NCBI GenBank assembly: GCA_002842435.1 | Contig: PHCX01000006.1 | Span: forward strand, 1 to 64,000 | DNA length: 64,000 nt | Direction of reading: 5' to 3' | Source of the DNA: Betaproteobacteria bacterium HGW-Betaproteobacteria-1 | Lineage (GTDB): Bacteria > Pseudomonadota > Gammaproteobacteria > Burkholderiales > Methylophilaceae | Shown here: piece after piece, positions 34,015-42,741 of the stretch | Position numbering within the stretch: position 1 is the stretch's first letter | How the letters are laid out: every line of letters begins with the position of its first letter | Position numbers and translations under genes: made by a program | Notes under the pieces: generated by a model | What the model was told of the DNA's origin: nothing | Databases searched by the model: none | The model's input: only the letters and a program-made list of their open reading frames with translations

Positions 34015-34836
34015 TTACTTGGAGTACAGACTCTCCCAGAATTTCCACCAGACACGCTCGTCTTTTGGCACACCTGTGCCAAGCATTTCACTTTCGGGGA
34101 AGTTGGCCTGCAATACCCGCAGGCTGTCCTGCTTCAGGTCTTCCATTTCCAGCAGATCATAGGCGCTGATCATGATGACCAGGGCTTCTTCCTTGGCAGT
34201 CGAGTCTGGATAGTTCTCGATCACGAACTGGGCGCGATTGAGGGCCGCAACATAGGCCTTGCGTTTCATGTAGTAGCGCGCCACGTGCAGTTCGTGATCG
34301 GCCAGCTGATTGACCAGGTAGGTCATGCGCAGTGTCGCATCCTTGGCATAACGGCTTTCCGGATAGCGGGTAACCAGTTCCTTCAGTGCAAAGAATGAGG
34401 CACGCAGCGATTTTGGATCGCGGTCGCTGACACCCTGGCGGGTGAGTTTTTCGACAATTCCGCGGTCATTGAAGGTGGCGATACCCTTCAGGTAATACGC
34501 ATAGTCGATGTTCGGATGGTTGGGGTGCATCTTGATAAAGCGGTCGGCTGCTGCAATACAGAGCACCGGTTCGTTTTTCTTGAAGTAGGCGTAGGCGACT
34601 TCAAGTTGTGCCTGCATGGCATGGCGGCCGTGTGGGTAGCGTGATTCCAGGATCTGGTAATAGCTGATGGCTTTGTCCCAGTCGCGTTCGCGCATCTTGG
34701 TTTCAGCTTCGCTGTAGAGGCGTTCCAGATTCCAGCCCTTGGTCTCGTCCAGCACGGTTGGCGCACCGAAAATGCTGCAACCGCCGAGCAATATTGTAAA
34801 GATAAGCGCTGTAATTACCGCTAAACTATGCTTCAT
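34015..34836 (-). CDS. bamD: Outer-membrane assembly lipoprotein BamD
   Basis: A 273-residue lipoprotein of the BAM complex. The signal peptide ends in ILLGGC, a lipobox with Gly at -1. Five TPRs follow, for example AISYYQILESRYPHGRHAMQAQLEVAYAYFK and later SRYAKDATLRMTYLVNQLADHELHVARYYMK, the latter a BamD hallmark. BamD is the essential partner of BamA. It is divergent from rluD with only 49 bp between the starts, the conserved bamD/rluD arrangement of proteobacteria. Confidence 0.94.
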   Translation of the reverse strand: MKHSLAVITALIFTILLGGCSIFGAPTVLDETKGWNLERLYSEAETKMRERDWDKAISYYQILESRYPHGRHAMQAQLEVAYAYFKKNEPVLCIAAADRFIKMHPNHPNIDYAYYLKGIATFNDRGIVEKLTRQGVSDRDPKSLRASFFALKELVTRYPESRYAKDATLRMTYLVNQLADHELHVARYYMKRKAYVAALNRAQFVIENYPDSTAKEEALVIMISAYDLLEMEDLKQDSLRVLQANFPESEMLGTGVPKDERVWWKFWESLYSK

Positions 34837-34885
34837 TTAGTAACATCCATTTGCAAGACCAATTGATTGGCACTGATTATAACCG

Positions 34886-35938
34886 ATGACACAAACCGCT
34901 CCTATCACTCTCGAGATTCCACAAAACCTGGGCGGATTGCGCCTGGATCAGGCCCTGCAGCAATTGTTGCCGGACCAGTCACGCTCGCGTCTGCAGGCCT
35001 GGATCAAGGAAGGCTTGGTAACCATCGATGACAAGGCGACGACTTCCAAGCTCAAGGTGTGGGGCGGGGAAAGGGTGCAAATAGTTCCGCAGGAGTCGCC
35101 GCAAGCCAATGCATTCAAGGCTGAAGAGATTGCACTGGATATTGTCTATGAAGACGATCATCTGCTGGTCATCAACAAACCTGCAGGTATGGTCGTGCAT
35201 CCTGCTGCAGGTAATTGGGAAGGGACGCTGCTCAATGCGCTGCTTTATTATTTGCCGCAGCTGAAGGAATTGCCGCGCGCGGGTATCGTGCACCGTCTGG
35301 ACAAGGATACCAGTGGCCTGCTGGTAGTCGCCAAGACCATCGCGGCACAGAACAGTCTGGTGAAGCAGTTGCAGGCGCGCACGGTGAAGCGCGAGTACCG
35401 GGCTATCGTCTGGGGTAATATCTGGCGCAACGGCAAGGTGGACCAGCCGATTGGCCGGCATCCGCATAACAGGACCAAGATGGCTGTCAGCAAGATGGGT
35501 AAGCCTTCGGTGACCCATTACGAAGTGCTGGAACGCTTTGCCGTGCACACCTATGTGCGCTGCATGCTGGAGACGGGCCGCACGCACCAGATCCGTGTCC
35601 ATATGCAATACCTGAAGGCTCCCCTGGTGGGTGATCCGGTTTATGGCTTGCGCGGTATAGTGCCGCATCGCGCCATGACGCAGACGCTGATCGATGCGCT
35701 CGCTGGTTTCAAGCGGCAGGCGCTGCATGCCATCAAACTTGGGCTGATACATCCGGAAACCGGTGAACCCATGCAATGGCAGATCGAGTTGCCGGCAGAT
35801 ATGAAGGCGCTGCTGGAGGCGATGCGTGCCGAGGATATTCCTGAATCCGAAGAAGAGCTTGTCTTCGATTATTTCGATGAAGAAGATGATGAAGTAGGCG
35901 AGTTCGACGAGATAGAGGAAGAAGACGATGTTGAGTGA
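34886..35938 (+). CDS. rluD: 23S rRNA pseudouridine synthase RluD
   Basis: A 350-residue pseudouridine synthase for helix 69 (positions 1911, 1915 and 1917). The N-terminal S4 domain reads LRLDQALQQLLPDQSRSRLQAWIKEG. The catalytic aspartate is in GIVHRLDKDTSGLLVVAKT and RTHQIRVHMQYL is the second motif. After about residue 312 there is a long acidic tail (FDEEDDEVGEFDEIEEEDD) not present in E. coli RluD. Its last codons overlap pgeF by 11 bp. Confidence 0.94.
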   Translation: MTQTAPITLEIPQNLGGLRLDQALQQLLPDQSRSRLQAWIKEGLVTIDDKATTSKLKVWGGERVQIVPQESPQANAFKAEEIALDIVYEDDHLLVINKPAGMVVHPAAGNWEGTLLNALLYYLPQLKELPRAGIVHRLDKDTSGLLVVAKTIAAQNSLVKQLQARTVKREYRAIVWGNIWRNGKVDQPIGRHPHNRTKMAVSKMGKPSVTHYEVLERFAVHTYVRCMLETGRTHQIRVHMQYLKAPLVGDPVYGLRGIVPHRAMTQTLIDALAGFKRQALHAIKLGLIHPETGEPMQWQIELPADMKALLEAMRAEDIPESEEELVFDYFDEEDDEVGEFDEIEEEDDVE

Positions 35939-36674
35939 ATCCGACCTGATCATTCCGCGCTGGCCGGCACCAGCTAACGTCCGAGCCATCCAGACGACGA
36001 GGGCGGGTGGCGTTAGTGTCGCTCCCTATGACACCCTGAATCTGGGTATGCATGTGGAAGACAATCCGCTGAATGTTGCCAGAAATCGCCAGTTGCTCAA
36101 CGTTTATGTGCCGACCGAACCGGTCTGGCTGAATCAGGTGCATGGCGTTACTGTGATTGATGCAGATGCAACTTCCTGCGTACCGGATGCCGATGCCGCT
36201 TTTTCAAAATCGAAAGGTGCCGTCTGTGCCGTGATGACTGCGGATTGCCTGCCACTCCTGTTCTGTAATCATGAAGGCACGGTGGTTGCGGCAACGCATG
36301 CAGGCTGGCGCGGACTCTGTGACGGTGTCATCGAGGCCACGATTGATGCCATGCAGGTACCGCCTGACAGCCTGATGGTCTGGCTGGGCCCTGCCATCGG
36401 GCCGCAGGCGTTTGAGGTAGGTGAGGAAGTACGCCAGGAATTCATTGCGCAACAGGGCGAAGCAAGGGAGGCTTTTATACCTGCCGGTGACGACAAGTGG
36501 CTGGGCAATATGTACAGGCTTGCGCAATTGCGGCTCGGACGTATGGGCGTCACGGAGATCTATGGTGGCGGGATAGATCAGGATTTCTGTACTTACACGG
36601 ACGCCAGTCGATTCTTTTCCTTTCGCCGTGACGGCAAGACAGGTCGCATGGCCTCATTGATCTGGCTTGAGTAA
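35928..36674 (+). CDS. pgeF: Purine nucleoside phosphorylase / multicopper-like protein PgeF (YfiH)
   Basis: A 248-residue member of the YfiH/LACC1 family. It has VWLNQVHGVTV with the first conserved His, ADCLPLLF with the conserved Cys, and ATHAGWRGLCDGVI with the second His; these residues bind zinc. The tail FCTYTDASRFFSFRRDGKTGRMASLIWL is typical. E. coli YfiH has been linked to peptidoglycan editing and homologues phosphorolyse purine nucleosides. It overlaps rluD by 11 bp, the usual rluD-pgeF pair. Confidence 0.92.
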   Translation: MLSESDLIIPRWPAPANVRAIQTTRAGGVSVAPYDTLNLGMHVEDNPLNVARNRQLLNVYVPTEPVWLNQVHGVTVIDADATSCVPDADAAFSKSKGAVCAVMTADCLPLLFCNHEGTVVAATHAGWRGLCDGVIEATIDAMQVPPDSLMVWLGPAIGPQAFEVGEEVRQEFIAQQGEAREAFIPAGDDKWLGNMYRLAQLRLGRMGVTEIYGGGIDQDFCTYTDASRFFSFRRDGKTGRMASLIWLE

Positions 36675-36762
36675 TTGATGCCAGGCGGGTTTGAAAGCAT
36701 GTCACAACATAACGTCCTGCTGGCAGCTCGTTTATAATGCTGGTTTTTCTGCGATTCCTTTC

Positions 36763-37608
36763 ATGACAATTTCTGAATTATCTACGCTTGCCTGGATATT
36801 GGGTGCCTGCCTGCTGGGTGCCGGGCTGAGTGTGACCAGTGCTGCCGCGCTTGCCCTCAACGCCCGTATCGCCTGGATACCGATGCTGGTCAGTTATGCT
36901 ATCGGTGCAATGCTGGGTGCCGTGTTTCTCGAGATTCTGCCACATGCGTTCAGTGAGACCAGCAGTATCGAAATGATGGCGGCGACGGTGCTGCTCGGCA
37001 TATTGCTGTTTTTCGTACTGGAAAAACTGCTGCTCTGGCGGCACTGTCATGGCGATGAATGCGAAGTCCATGCGCCGCATGAGGAAGCAGGCGCGCATGC
37101 GCATCATGACCATGCTCCTGGACACGCTCATGGCCATGCTCACAGTCATGGGCACGATCAGGGACGTAGCGGCATGATGATCATGGTAGGGGATACGTTC
37201 CACAATTTCGTCGACGGCATTCTGATCGCCGCCGCCTTCATGATAGACATCAAGCTCGGCGCGGTGACCGCGCTGGCGATCATTGCGCATGAGATTCCTC
37301 AGGAAGTTGGTGATTTTCTCATTCTGCTGCATTCCGGCTATACAAAAAAGCAGGCCCTGCTGTTCAACCTGTTTTCCAGTTTCGCTGCGGTCATTGGCGG
37401 GCTGGTGGCTTACTTCGCGTTGCAAGTCGTCGCCAGCTGGATTCCGACCATACTTGGATTGGCCGCGGCAAGCATGATCTATGTGGCAGTGGCCGACCTG
37501 ATTCCAAGCCTGCATAAACGAACTGAGCTGAAAGCCACTGTGCAGCAGGTCGTACTAATCGCGCTGGGGATCGCTTCCATCTGGCTGATCAAGCTGGTTC
37601 TGGAGTGA
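36763..37608 (+). CDS. ZIP family metal transporter with His-rich loop
   Basis: A 281-residue membrane protein with about eight helices. HNFVDGILIAAAF and AIIAHEIPQEVGDF are the ZIP helix IV and V signatures that form the binuclear metal site. Between helices III and IV a cytosolic loop is very His-rich (HAHHDHAPGHAHGHAHSH), a likely metal sensor or buffer. It should import zinc or another divalent metal. The start MTISELSTLAW is chosen; an upstream extension of 24 codons is hydrophilic, lies over a TATAAT box at 36733-36738 and is unlikely. The 3' end overlaps the convergent gene at 37555 by 54 bp. Confidence 0.87.
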   Translation: MTISELSTLAWILGACLLGAGLSVTSAAALALNARIAWIPMLVSYAIGAMLGAVFLEILPHAFSETSSIEMMAATVLLGILLFFVLEKLLLWRHCHGDECEVHAPHEEAGAHAHHDHAPGHAHGHAHSHGHDQGRSGMMIMVGDTFHNFVDGILIAAAFMIDIKLGAVTALAIIAHEIPQEVGDFLILLHSGYTKKQALLFNLFSSFAAVIGGLVAYFALQVVASWIPTILGLAAASMIYVAVADLIPSLHKRTELKATVQQVVLIALGIASIWLIKLVLE

Positions 37609-37803
37609 TGTCTGCTGTTCGTCGGCGCGTTGTGCAGCTCTCAGACGATTGCGCCGCCGTTGCGGCGTTCCCACGATCCAGATGAAAAGTGCGCAGGGCA
37701 GCAGGCCGTAAAACAGGAAAGTCAGAATGCCGGCAGTGATGCTGGATTCGGTAAAGGCCATGAGCAGGGTGACGTAGAGCCAGGCGATCGCAACAATGTA
37801 CAT
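37555..37803 (-). CDS. Small two-helix membrane protein
   Basis: An 82-residue protein with two membrane helices (IVAIAWLYVTLLMAF and GILTFLFYGLLPCALFIWIVG) followed by a basic RRRNRLR stretch and a polar tail. Proteins of this layout are common and uncharacterised in betaproteobacteria. Its final 54 bp overlap the ZIP gene convergently, and its start is 24 bp from the divergent rimO start. I do not recognise a function. Confidence 0.68.
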   Translation of the reverse strand: MYIVAIAWLYVTLLMAFTESSITAGILTFLFYGLLPCALFIWIVGTPQRRRNRLRAAQRADEQQTSLQNQLDQPDGSDPQRD

Positions 37804-37827
37804 GATTAATTTTACAGACCGGAAAAT

Positions 37828-39150
37828 ATGAGTTCATCAGTGCCAAAAGTGGGTTTTGTTTCACTGGGTTGCCCCAAAGCGTCCTCGGACGCTGAACGCA
37901 TTCTTACGCAATTGCGCGCAGAAGGCTATGAGATTTCAGGCAGCTACGAAGGTTCTGACCTGGTTGTGGTCAATACCTGTGGATTTATCGATAGTGCGGT
38001 AGAGGAGTCGCTGGATGCGATCGGAGAGGCGCTGAACAAGAATGGCAAGGTGATTGTCACGGGTTGCCTGGGTGCAAAATCCGGCGTGGTGCAGGCCGCA
38101 CATCCCAGCGTTCTGGCAGTGACCGGGCCGCATGCGCTGGAAGAAGTGATGAGTGCAGTGCACGAGAATCTGCCGAAGCCGCATGACCCCTACACTGACC
38201 TTGTGCCGCCGCAGGGCGTGCGTCTGACGCCCAAGCATTATGCCTATCTGAAGATTTCCGAAGGCTGCAACCACCGTTGCAGTTTCTGCATTATTCCATC
38301 CATGCGCGGGGACCTGGTTAGCCGCCCCGTCGGCGAGGTGATGAACGAGGCGGAAAATCTGGTGAATGCAGGTGTCAGTGAATTACTCGTGATTTCGCAG
38401 GATACCAGCGCCTATGGCGTCGATATGAAATATCGCAGTGGTTTCTGGAACGGACGGCCGATCAGGACCCGCATGACCGAACTGGTGAAAGCGCTAAGCG
38501 AACTGGGTGTTTGGGTCAGGCTGCATTATGTTTATCCGTATCCGCACGTCGATGAAGTTATTCCGCTGATGGCGGATGGTTTGGTGCTGCCGTATCTGGA
38601 TGTGCCGTTTCAACATGCCAGCCCACGCATACTCAAGGCCATGAAGCGCCCGGCCAGCAGTGAGAATAATCTGGCGCGCATCAGGGCCTGGCGCGAGATA
38701 TGTCCTGATATCGCGATTCGCAGCACCTTTATTGCCGGCTTCCCCGGTGAAACCGAAGAGGATTTTCAGCAGCTGCTGGATTTCCTTGAGGAAGCGCAAC
38801 TGGATCGGGTTGGCTGTTTTGCCTATTCTGCAGTAGATGGGGCTGCAGCAAACAGTCTGCCGGACCAGGTGCAGGAGGAGGTCAAGCAGGAACGTCTTGC
38901 CCGTTTCATGGAGCTGCAGGAGGCGATCAGCGCTGCCAAGCTGAATCAGAAGATTGGCCGTATCGAAACCGTACTGGTCGATGAGGTCGACGGCGACCAG
39001 GCGATCGCACGTACCATGGCGGATGCGCCGGAGATCGATGGTGTGGTCTATCTGGCTGATGCAGAAGGTTTGCAGGCTGGCGATCTGGTTGAAGTACAGA
39101 TCACCGATGCGGATGGCCATGATCTGTGGGCTGGCCCGCCTCAGGTCTAG
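37828..39150 (+). CDS. rimO: Ribosomal protein S12 methylthiotransferase RimO
   Basis: A 440-residue radical SAM methylthiotransferase acting on Asp89 of ribosomal protein S12. The N-terminal domain has three cluster cysteines ([30 protein letters not shown]). The radical SAM motif is C-x3-C-x2-C in [23 protein letters not shown] domain ends the protein ([29 protein letters not shown]). The GCPKA sequence distinguishes RimO from MiaB. Confidence 0.96.
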   Translation: MSSSVPKVGFVSLGCPKASSDAERILTQLRAEGYEISGSYEGSDLVVVNTCGFIDSAVEESLDAIGEALNKNGKVIVTGCLGAKSGVVQAAHPSVLAVTGPHALEEVMSAVHENLPKPHDPYTDLVPPQGVRLTPKHYAYLKISEGCNHRCSFCIIPSMRGDLVSRPVGEVMNEAENLVNAGVSELLVISQDTSAYGVDMKYRSGFWNGRPIRTRMTELVKALSELGVWVRLHYVYPYPHVDEVIPLMADGLVLPYLDVPFQHASPRILKAMKRPASSENNLARIRAWREICPDIAIRSTFIAGFPGETEEDFQQLLDFLEEAQLDRVGCFAYSAVDGAAANSLPDQVQEEVKQERLARFMELQEAISAAKLNQKIGRIETVLVDEVDGDQAIARTMADAPEIDGVVYLADAEGLQAGDLVEVQITDADGHDLWAGPPQV

Positions 39151-39187
39151 TTCTGAGGGTGCCTGGGTCGTCTGCTTGAGTTACCTG

Positions 39188-39541
39188 TCATGTAATCACT
39201 TGGGCAATGTCCGCGTTTTCGGAGATTGCTGAAAAGAGCTCAGGTTTAGGCTTTTCGCTATCTGCCCGGTCTTCGATGAAATCCAGTGTATAAGGGCAGC
39301 GCAGAGGTTTTCGGCTGACTTTCTTCTTTTTGGCACTGGCTACTTGGGTATTGATGTAGGGCGTCTGGCTGATACGAACATAGCCAGCGCTTTCCAGCTT
39401 TTGCGCAGTGGTTTCAAACAGGCTGAGGGGATTGTCGATATTCTGCAGGGTGACGATGCTCTTGCTGACCTTCACCACGTTGTACATCACGAATTTGTTG
39501 GAGTTTTGTTTGCCGTAAATCTCACCTGTGAGAATATCCAC
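39188..39541 (-). CDS. Uncharacterised small protein
   Basis: A 117-residue soluble protein whose product begins MDILTGEIYGKQNSNKFV, with a basic central stretch (SAKKKKVSRKPLRCPY) and a mixed C-terminal end. I do not recognise a family. The start codon chosen is the GTG at 39541, six bases after AGGA; another GTG two codons earlier is too close to the ribosome-binding site. A 23-bp palindrome lies 26 bp upstream (39567-39589) and may regulate it. It faces rimO convergently. Confidence 0.6.
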   Translation of the reverse strand: MDILTGEIYGKQNSNKFVMYNVVKVSKSIVTLQNIDNPLSLFETTAQKLESAGYVRISQTPYINTQVASAKKKKVSRKPLRCPYTLDFIEDRADSEKPKPELFSAISENADIAQVIT

Positions 39542-39566
39542 GCGCACTCCTTTTCATCAAAATCAT

Positions 39567-39589
39567 ATTGATATCATAGCGATATCAAT
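39567..39589. promoter_or_regulatory. 23-bp inverted repeat upstream of an unknown gene
   Basis: ATTGATATC and GATATCAAT are perfect 9-bp arms around ATAGC, 26 bp before the start of the leftward small gene. The position and AT-rich symmetry suit an operator overlapping a promoter. The regulator is unknown. Confidence 0.42.
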
Positions 39590-39668
39590 GCTTTTTAACA
39601 AGCTGTTTAACTCCTGTGCCTAATTTGAGTAAATTGATGGTAATGCCCTGTGCTGTAAGCGGCTCTTG

Positions 39669-41858
39669 TCACGATTTGTCTTTTATGAATTCAAGCAGAT
39701 CTTTCATATTCATGGGCTTGCCGAATAGATAGCCTTGCATCTGGTCGCAGCCAATGGCGGCCAGAAAGCTTTTCTGGCTTTCGGTTTCCACACCTTCGGC
39801 GATTACTTTCAACCCAAGATTCTTGCCCAAGGCCACAATGGCTCTCAATATTGCCTGGTTCGTTATATCATCCTCGAGGTTCTTGACGAAGCTCTGATCA
39901 ATCTTGAGATGGTCGATCGGAAAGTTTTTCAGATAACTCATGCTCGAATAACCGGTGCCGAAATCATCAATCGCCAGTTTGATGCCGACCGACTTGAGGC
40001 GCTTTAGAATGTCGATAAACCTGGATGGTTGGCGGACTATGGTGCCTTCCGTGATTTCCAGTTCAATCAGGAACGGATTAAGCTTGGATCGTGAGATGGC
40101 CTTCTCTATGATTTCAGGAAAATCCGGCTTGTAGAACTGTCGTGGCGAGATATTGATGGCGATCGGCAGGATGTGACCGGTTTTCTGATGTAGATAGACC
40201 GATTGCCGACAAGCTTCTTCCAGTACCCATTCACCAATCTGCTCGATCAGTACGCTTTCTTCCGCAATCGGAATGAATTTCTTTGGGGACACCATGCCCT
40301 GCATCGAGCTGTGCCAGCGTAACAGTGCTTCCAGACCGGTGATTTTTCCTGAATGGATGCACATCTTGGGTTGAAAATACAACTCGAACTCGTTGTTTTT
40401 GATGGCATGCCGCAAGTGATATTCCAGCTCCAGGCGCTCCAGCAGCATGGCATTCAATTCGCGGGTATAAAACTGGAAATTGTTTTTGCCAGCCTGTTTG
40501 GCCTTGTACATGGCATTGTCAGCGTGTTTCAGCAGGGTGTCGATATCATGGCCATCCTGAGGGAACATGCTGATCCCCAGGCTACAGGTTACGACGAATT
40601 CCCTTGGTTCTATATAGCAGGGCTGAGATACCGTGCTCAGGATACGTTGCAGGGTATGACTTAATGTCTCGATACAATGCAGGTCGGGTAGTAGCAGCAC
40701 AAATTCGTCACCGCCGGGTCGGGCGACTGTGTCGCTGTCACGTACACAGCTGGATAGGCGTTCTGCCATGGAGATCAGTAATTGATCGCCTACGTGATGT
40801 CCCATGCTGTCGTTGATGTCCTTGAATTGATCCAGATCGACGAAGACGACGGCTAACTGGCTTTGGGATCTTTCTGCATTGAGGATCGCCTGGTGCAGGC
40901 GGTCCTTGAGCAAGGTGCGGTTCGGCAAGCCTGTAAGATCGTCATGTGTTGCCTGATATTCAATGATGGCCGAATTTTCCTTGCGTTCGGTGATGTCCTC
41001 GACAGTTCCTTCGTAATAGAGCAGGTTGCCGTGAGAATCTTTCACTGACCGTGCATTCTCGGAAATCCAGATAACGCTGCCATCACGACGATATACTTGC
41101 GACTCGAAGTTGGTGACGCGTCCTCTCAATTTCATCAATTCGGAAAATTCCTTGCGTTTGTTCCTGTCGACATAGAGCTGATTTTCAATATCATTGAGAT
41201 TGCTGATCAATTCATTGGGTGTCGAGTAACCATATAGCCTGGCAAGGGCAGGGTTGGCGCTCAGGTATCGGCCACCTTCCGTGGTCTGGAAAATCCCTTC
41301 CACGGTATTCTCAAAAATACTGCGATAGCGTTTCTCGGCTTCCAGTATGGCCTGTTCACTCTGTTTCCTTACGGTAATGTCCTGGATAAATCCTTCCACT
41401 GCTTCTACATCACCGTTGTGATTGGAGATGCCTTTTCCGCGTTCCGATACCCAGCGTACTTCGCCGACGCTATTGATAATACGGTATTCAATGTCGAACG
41501 ACTGATTAAGACTGATGGCGTCAAGAATTGAGTCTCGAACATGCTGGCGATCGTCGGCAAAAGTGATTTCTTCGTAGCTGATGAGTCCATGCTGCATCAA
41601 ATCTTCCGGCTGATAACCGGTGAGGGCGAGGCATCCTTCACTGATGTAAAGCATGGTCCATCTTGTATCCAGCAGACAGCAATAGGCCATGCCATCAAGA
41701 TTGTGCAACAGGGAGTTGAGTATGTGTTCTCTGTTCTCTAGCCAGTCACGAATGAAGTGACTGGCCTCATCTGGATACTGCTTCTGTTTCTGAATTCTGA
41801 GCATTAATTCAAATCGTTTCTCTGGAGGTTGGTTTTTGTCGCCAACGACACGAAGCAA
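39669..41858 (-). CDS. PAS-PAS-GGDEF-EAL cyclic di-GMP protein
   Basis: A 729-residue cytosolic protein with no membrane segment. Two PAS/PAC domains lie at about 45-170 and 170-295. A GGDEF domain follows with PGGDEFVLLLPD, preceded at the correct distance by RDSD, an I-site. The EAL domain at about 475-729 has LEALLRW and DDFGTGYSSMSYLKNFPID, so both cyclase and phosphodiesterase sites look intact; which dominates cannot be read from sequence. The frame starts with TTG at 41858; an ATG at 41804 is equally possible because neither has a strong ribosome-binding site. Confidence 0.9.
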   Translation of the reverse strand: MLRVVGDKNQPPEKRFELMLRIQKQKQYPDEASHFIRDWLENREHILNSLLHNLDGMAYCCLLDTRWTMLYISEGCLALTGYQPEDLMQHGLISYEEITFADDRQHVRDSILDAISLNQSFDIEYRIINSVGEVRWVSERGKGISNHNGDVEAVEGFIQDITVRKQSEQAILEAEKRYRSIFENTVEGIFQTTEGGRYLSANPALARLYGYSTPNELISNLNDIENQLYVDRNKRKEFSELMKLRGRVTNFESQVYRRDGSVIWISENARSVKDSHGNLLYYEGTVEDITERKENSAIIEYQATHDDLTGLPNRTLLKDRLHQAILNAERSQSQLAVVFVDLDQFKDINDSMGHHVGDQLLISMAERLSSCVRDSDTVARPGGDEFVLLLPDLHCIETLSHTLQRILSTVSQPCYIEPREFVVTCSLGISMFPQDGHDIDTLLKHADNAMYKAKQAGKNNFQFYTRELNAMLLERLELEYHLRHAIKNNEFELYFQPKMCIHSGKITGLEALLRWHSSMQGMVSPKKFIPIAEESVLIEQIGEWVLEEACRQSVYLHQKTGHILPIAINISPRQFYKPDFPEIIEKAISRSKLNPFLIELEITEGTIVRQPSRFIDILKRLKSVGIKLAIDDFGTGYSSMSYLKNFPIDHLKIDQSFVKNLEDDITNQAILRAIVALGKNLGLKVIAEGVETESQKSFLAAIGCDQMQGYLFGKPMNMKDLLEFIKDKS

Positions 41859-41943
41859 TCATCAAGCCAGATTTTTGTATGTAAATTAATATGATATAAA
41901 ACAGACAGATAATTTAATTCATTCAGATGTGGATAGTGCAGAT

Positions 41944-41970
41944 AAAAAAAGCGCCCTGAATCAGGGCGCT
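41944..41970 (-). terminator. Intrinsic terminator after the tetR-type gene
   Basis: On the minus strand AGCGCCCTGA and TCAGGGCGCT form a strong GC stem followed by seven Ts. It lies 22 bp after the stop of the efflux regulator gene. Confidence 0.85.
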
Positions 41971-41991
41971 ATTGGCGCTCAACATGGTGCA

Positions 41992-42609
41992 TTATTTTTT
42001 TCTTAATGCGATATGGGATTGAATCAATGCTCTGGCCTGATGTCGGAATCGGCTGCCATGGATGTCCTTGACCCACATGTGAAGCAAGCCGGTAAAGAAC
42101 AGATTGGTGTCCTGCGCCAATTGATCTGGGTCCAAGCCATCTCTCAGGTGTCCCTTGCTCTTTGCGCGTCCATAAACGAGGGCTACTTTTTCTGTAATGC
42201 CTGAGCAGTTGGAAAGTATTTGTTGCAGAACATCTGCGAGTTCGTCGACATACTCGCATTTGATCATCATGATTTCATAAATCTGTCGCGTCTCAATGCT
42301 ATCTTCAAGTGTTTGTATGGTGCTGTAGAGAAAGTTTTCGATGCGGGTGAGAGGTGGTTCTGAGCCCTCTACCAACAACGTGTCATCCATGCGGTCGATC
42401 AGTGGCAGAAATACCTGTTCACGCATTGCATGAAACAACTCGGTCTTGTTCTTGAAATGCCAGTAGACGGCTCCCCGGGTGACATTGGCCTGGGTCGCGA
42501 TGTGTTCCATGGTAGTGCGGCTGACGCCACGCACCAGAAATACTTCGCGAGCGGCATGGATAATGCTCTGGCGGGTTAATTCGGCATCTTCTTTGGTTTT
42601 TCGAACCAT
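41992..42609 (-). CDS. TetR/AcrR family efflux repressor
   Basis: A 205-residue TetR-family repressor of the AcrR/TtgR type. The HTH reads TRQSIIHAAREVFLVRGVSRTTMEHIATQANVTRGAVYWHF, nearly the family consensus, and the C-terminal ligand domain has the AcrR-like NLFFTGLLHMWV segment. It is divergent from a complete RND efflux operon with 132 bp between starts. Two TtgR-like operator sequences at 42644-42698 overlap the promoter, so it most likely represses both itself and the pump until an antimicrobial or hydrophobic compound binds. Confidence 0.93.
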   Translation of the reverse strand: MVRKTKEDAELTRQSIIHAAREVFLVRGVSRTTMEHIATQANVTRGAVYWHFKNKTELFHAMREQVFLPLIDRMDDTLLVEGSEPPLTRIENFLYSTIQTLEDSIETRQIYEIMMIKCEYVDELADVLQQILSNCSGITEKVALVYGRAKSKGHLRDGLDPDQLAQDTNLFFTGLLHMWVKDIHGSRFRHQARALIQSHIALRKK

Positions 42610-42643
42610 GTGCTGGTGCTCTCATAAAAAATATTGAATTGGG

Positions 42644-42671
42644 TATTTACATACATCCCTGACTGTATATA
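42644..42671. promoter_or_regulatory. TtgR/AcrR-like operator 1
   Basis: TATTTACATACATCCCTGA followed by CTGTATATA closely resembles the published TtgR operator pattern TATTTACAAACAACCATGAATGTAAGTA as I recall it. It overlaps a promoter for the efflux operon: TTTACA at 42646-42651, 16 bp, TATAAT at 42668-42673. Confidence 0.65.
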
Positions 42672-42698
42672 ATTTACAGTCACTCTTGAATGTAAGCA
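42671..42698. promoter_or_regulatory. TtgR/AcrR-like operator 2
   Basis: AATTTACAGTCACTCTTGA followed by ATGTAAGCA repeats the same pattern with a 27-bp period relative to operator 1. Across the junction TGACTGTA and TACAGTCA form a further perfect inverted repeat (42660-42682) centred on the -10 box. Confidence 0.6.
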
Positions 42699-42741
42699 AG
42701 TGATATCTGCAACAATACCAATTAATAACCGGAGCTACACG

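Noticed and set aside
36691-36762. N-terminal extension of the ZIP transporter
   Set aside because: The extra 24 codons are unlike ZIP N-termini and cover a TATAAT promoter-like box; the ATG at 36763 begins the first helix region.
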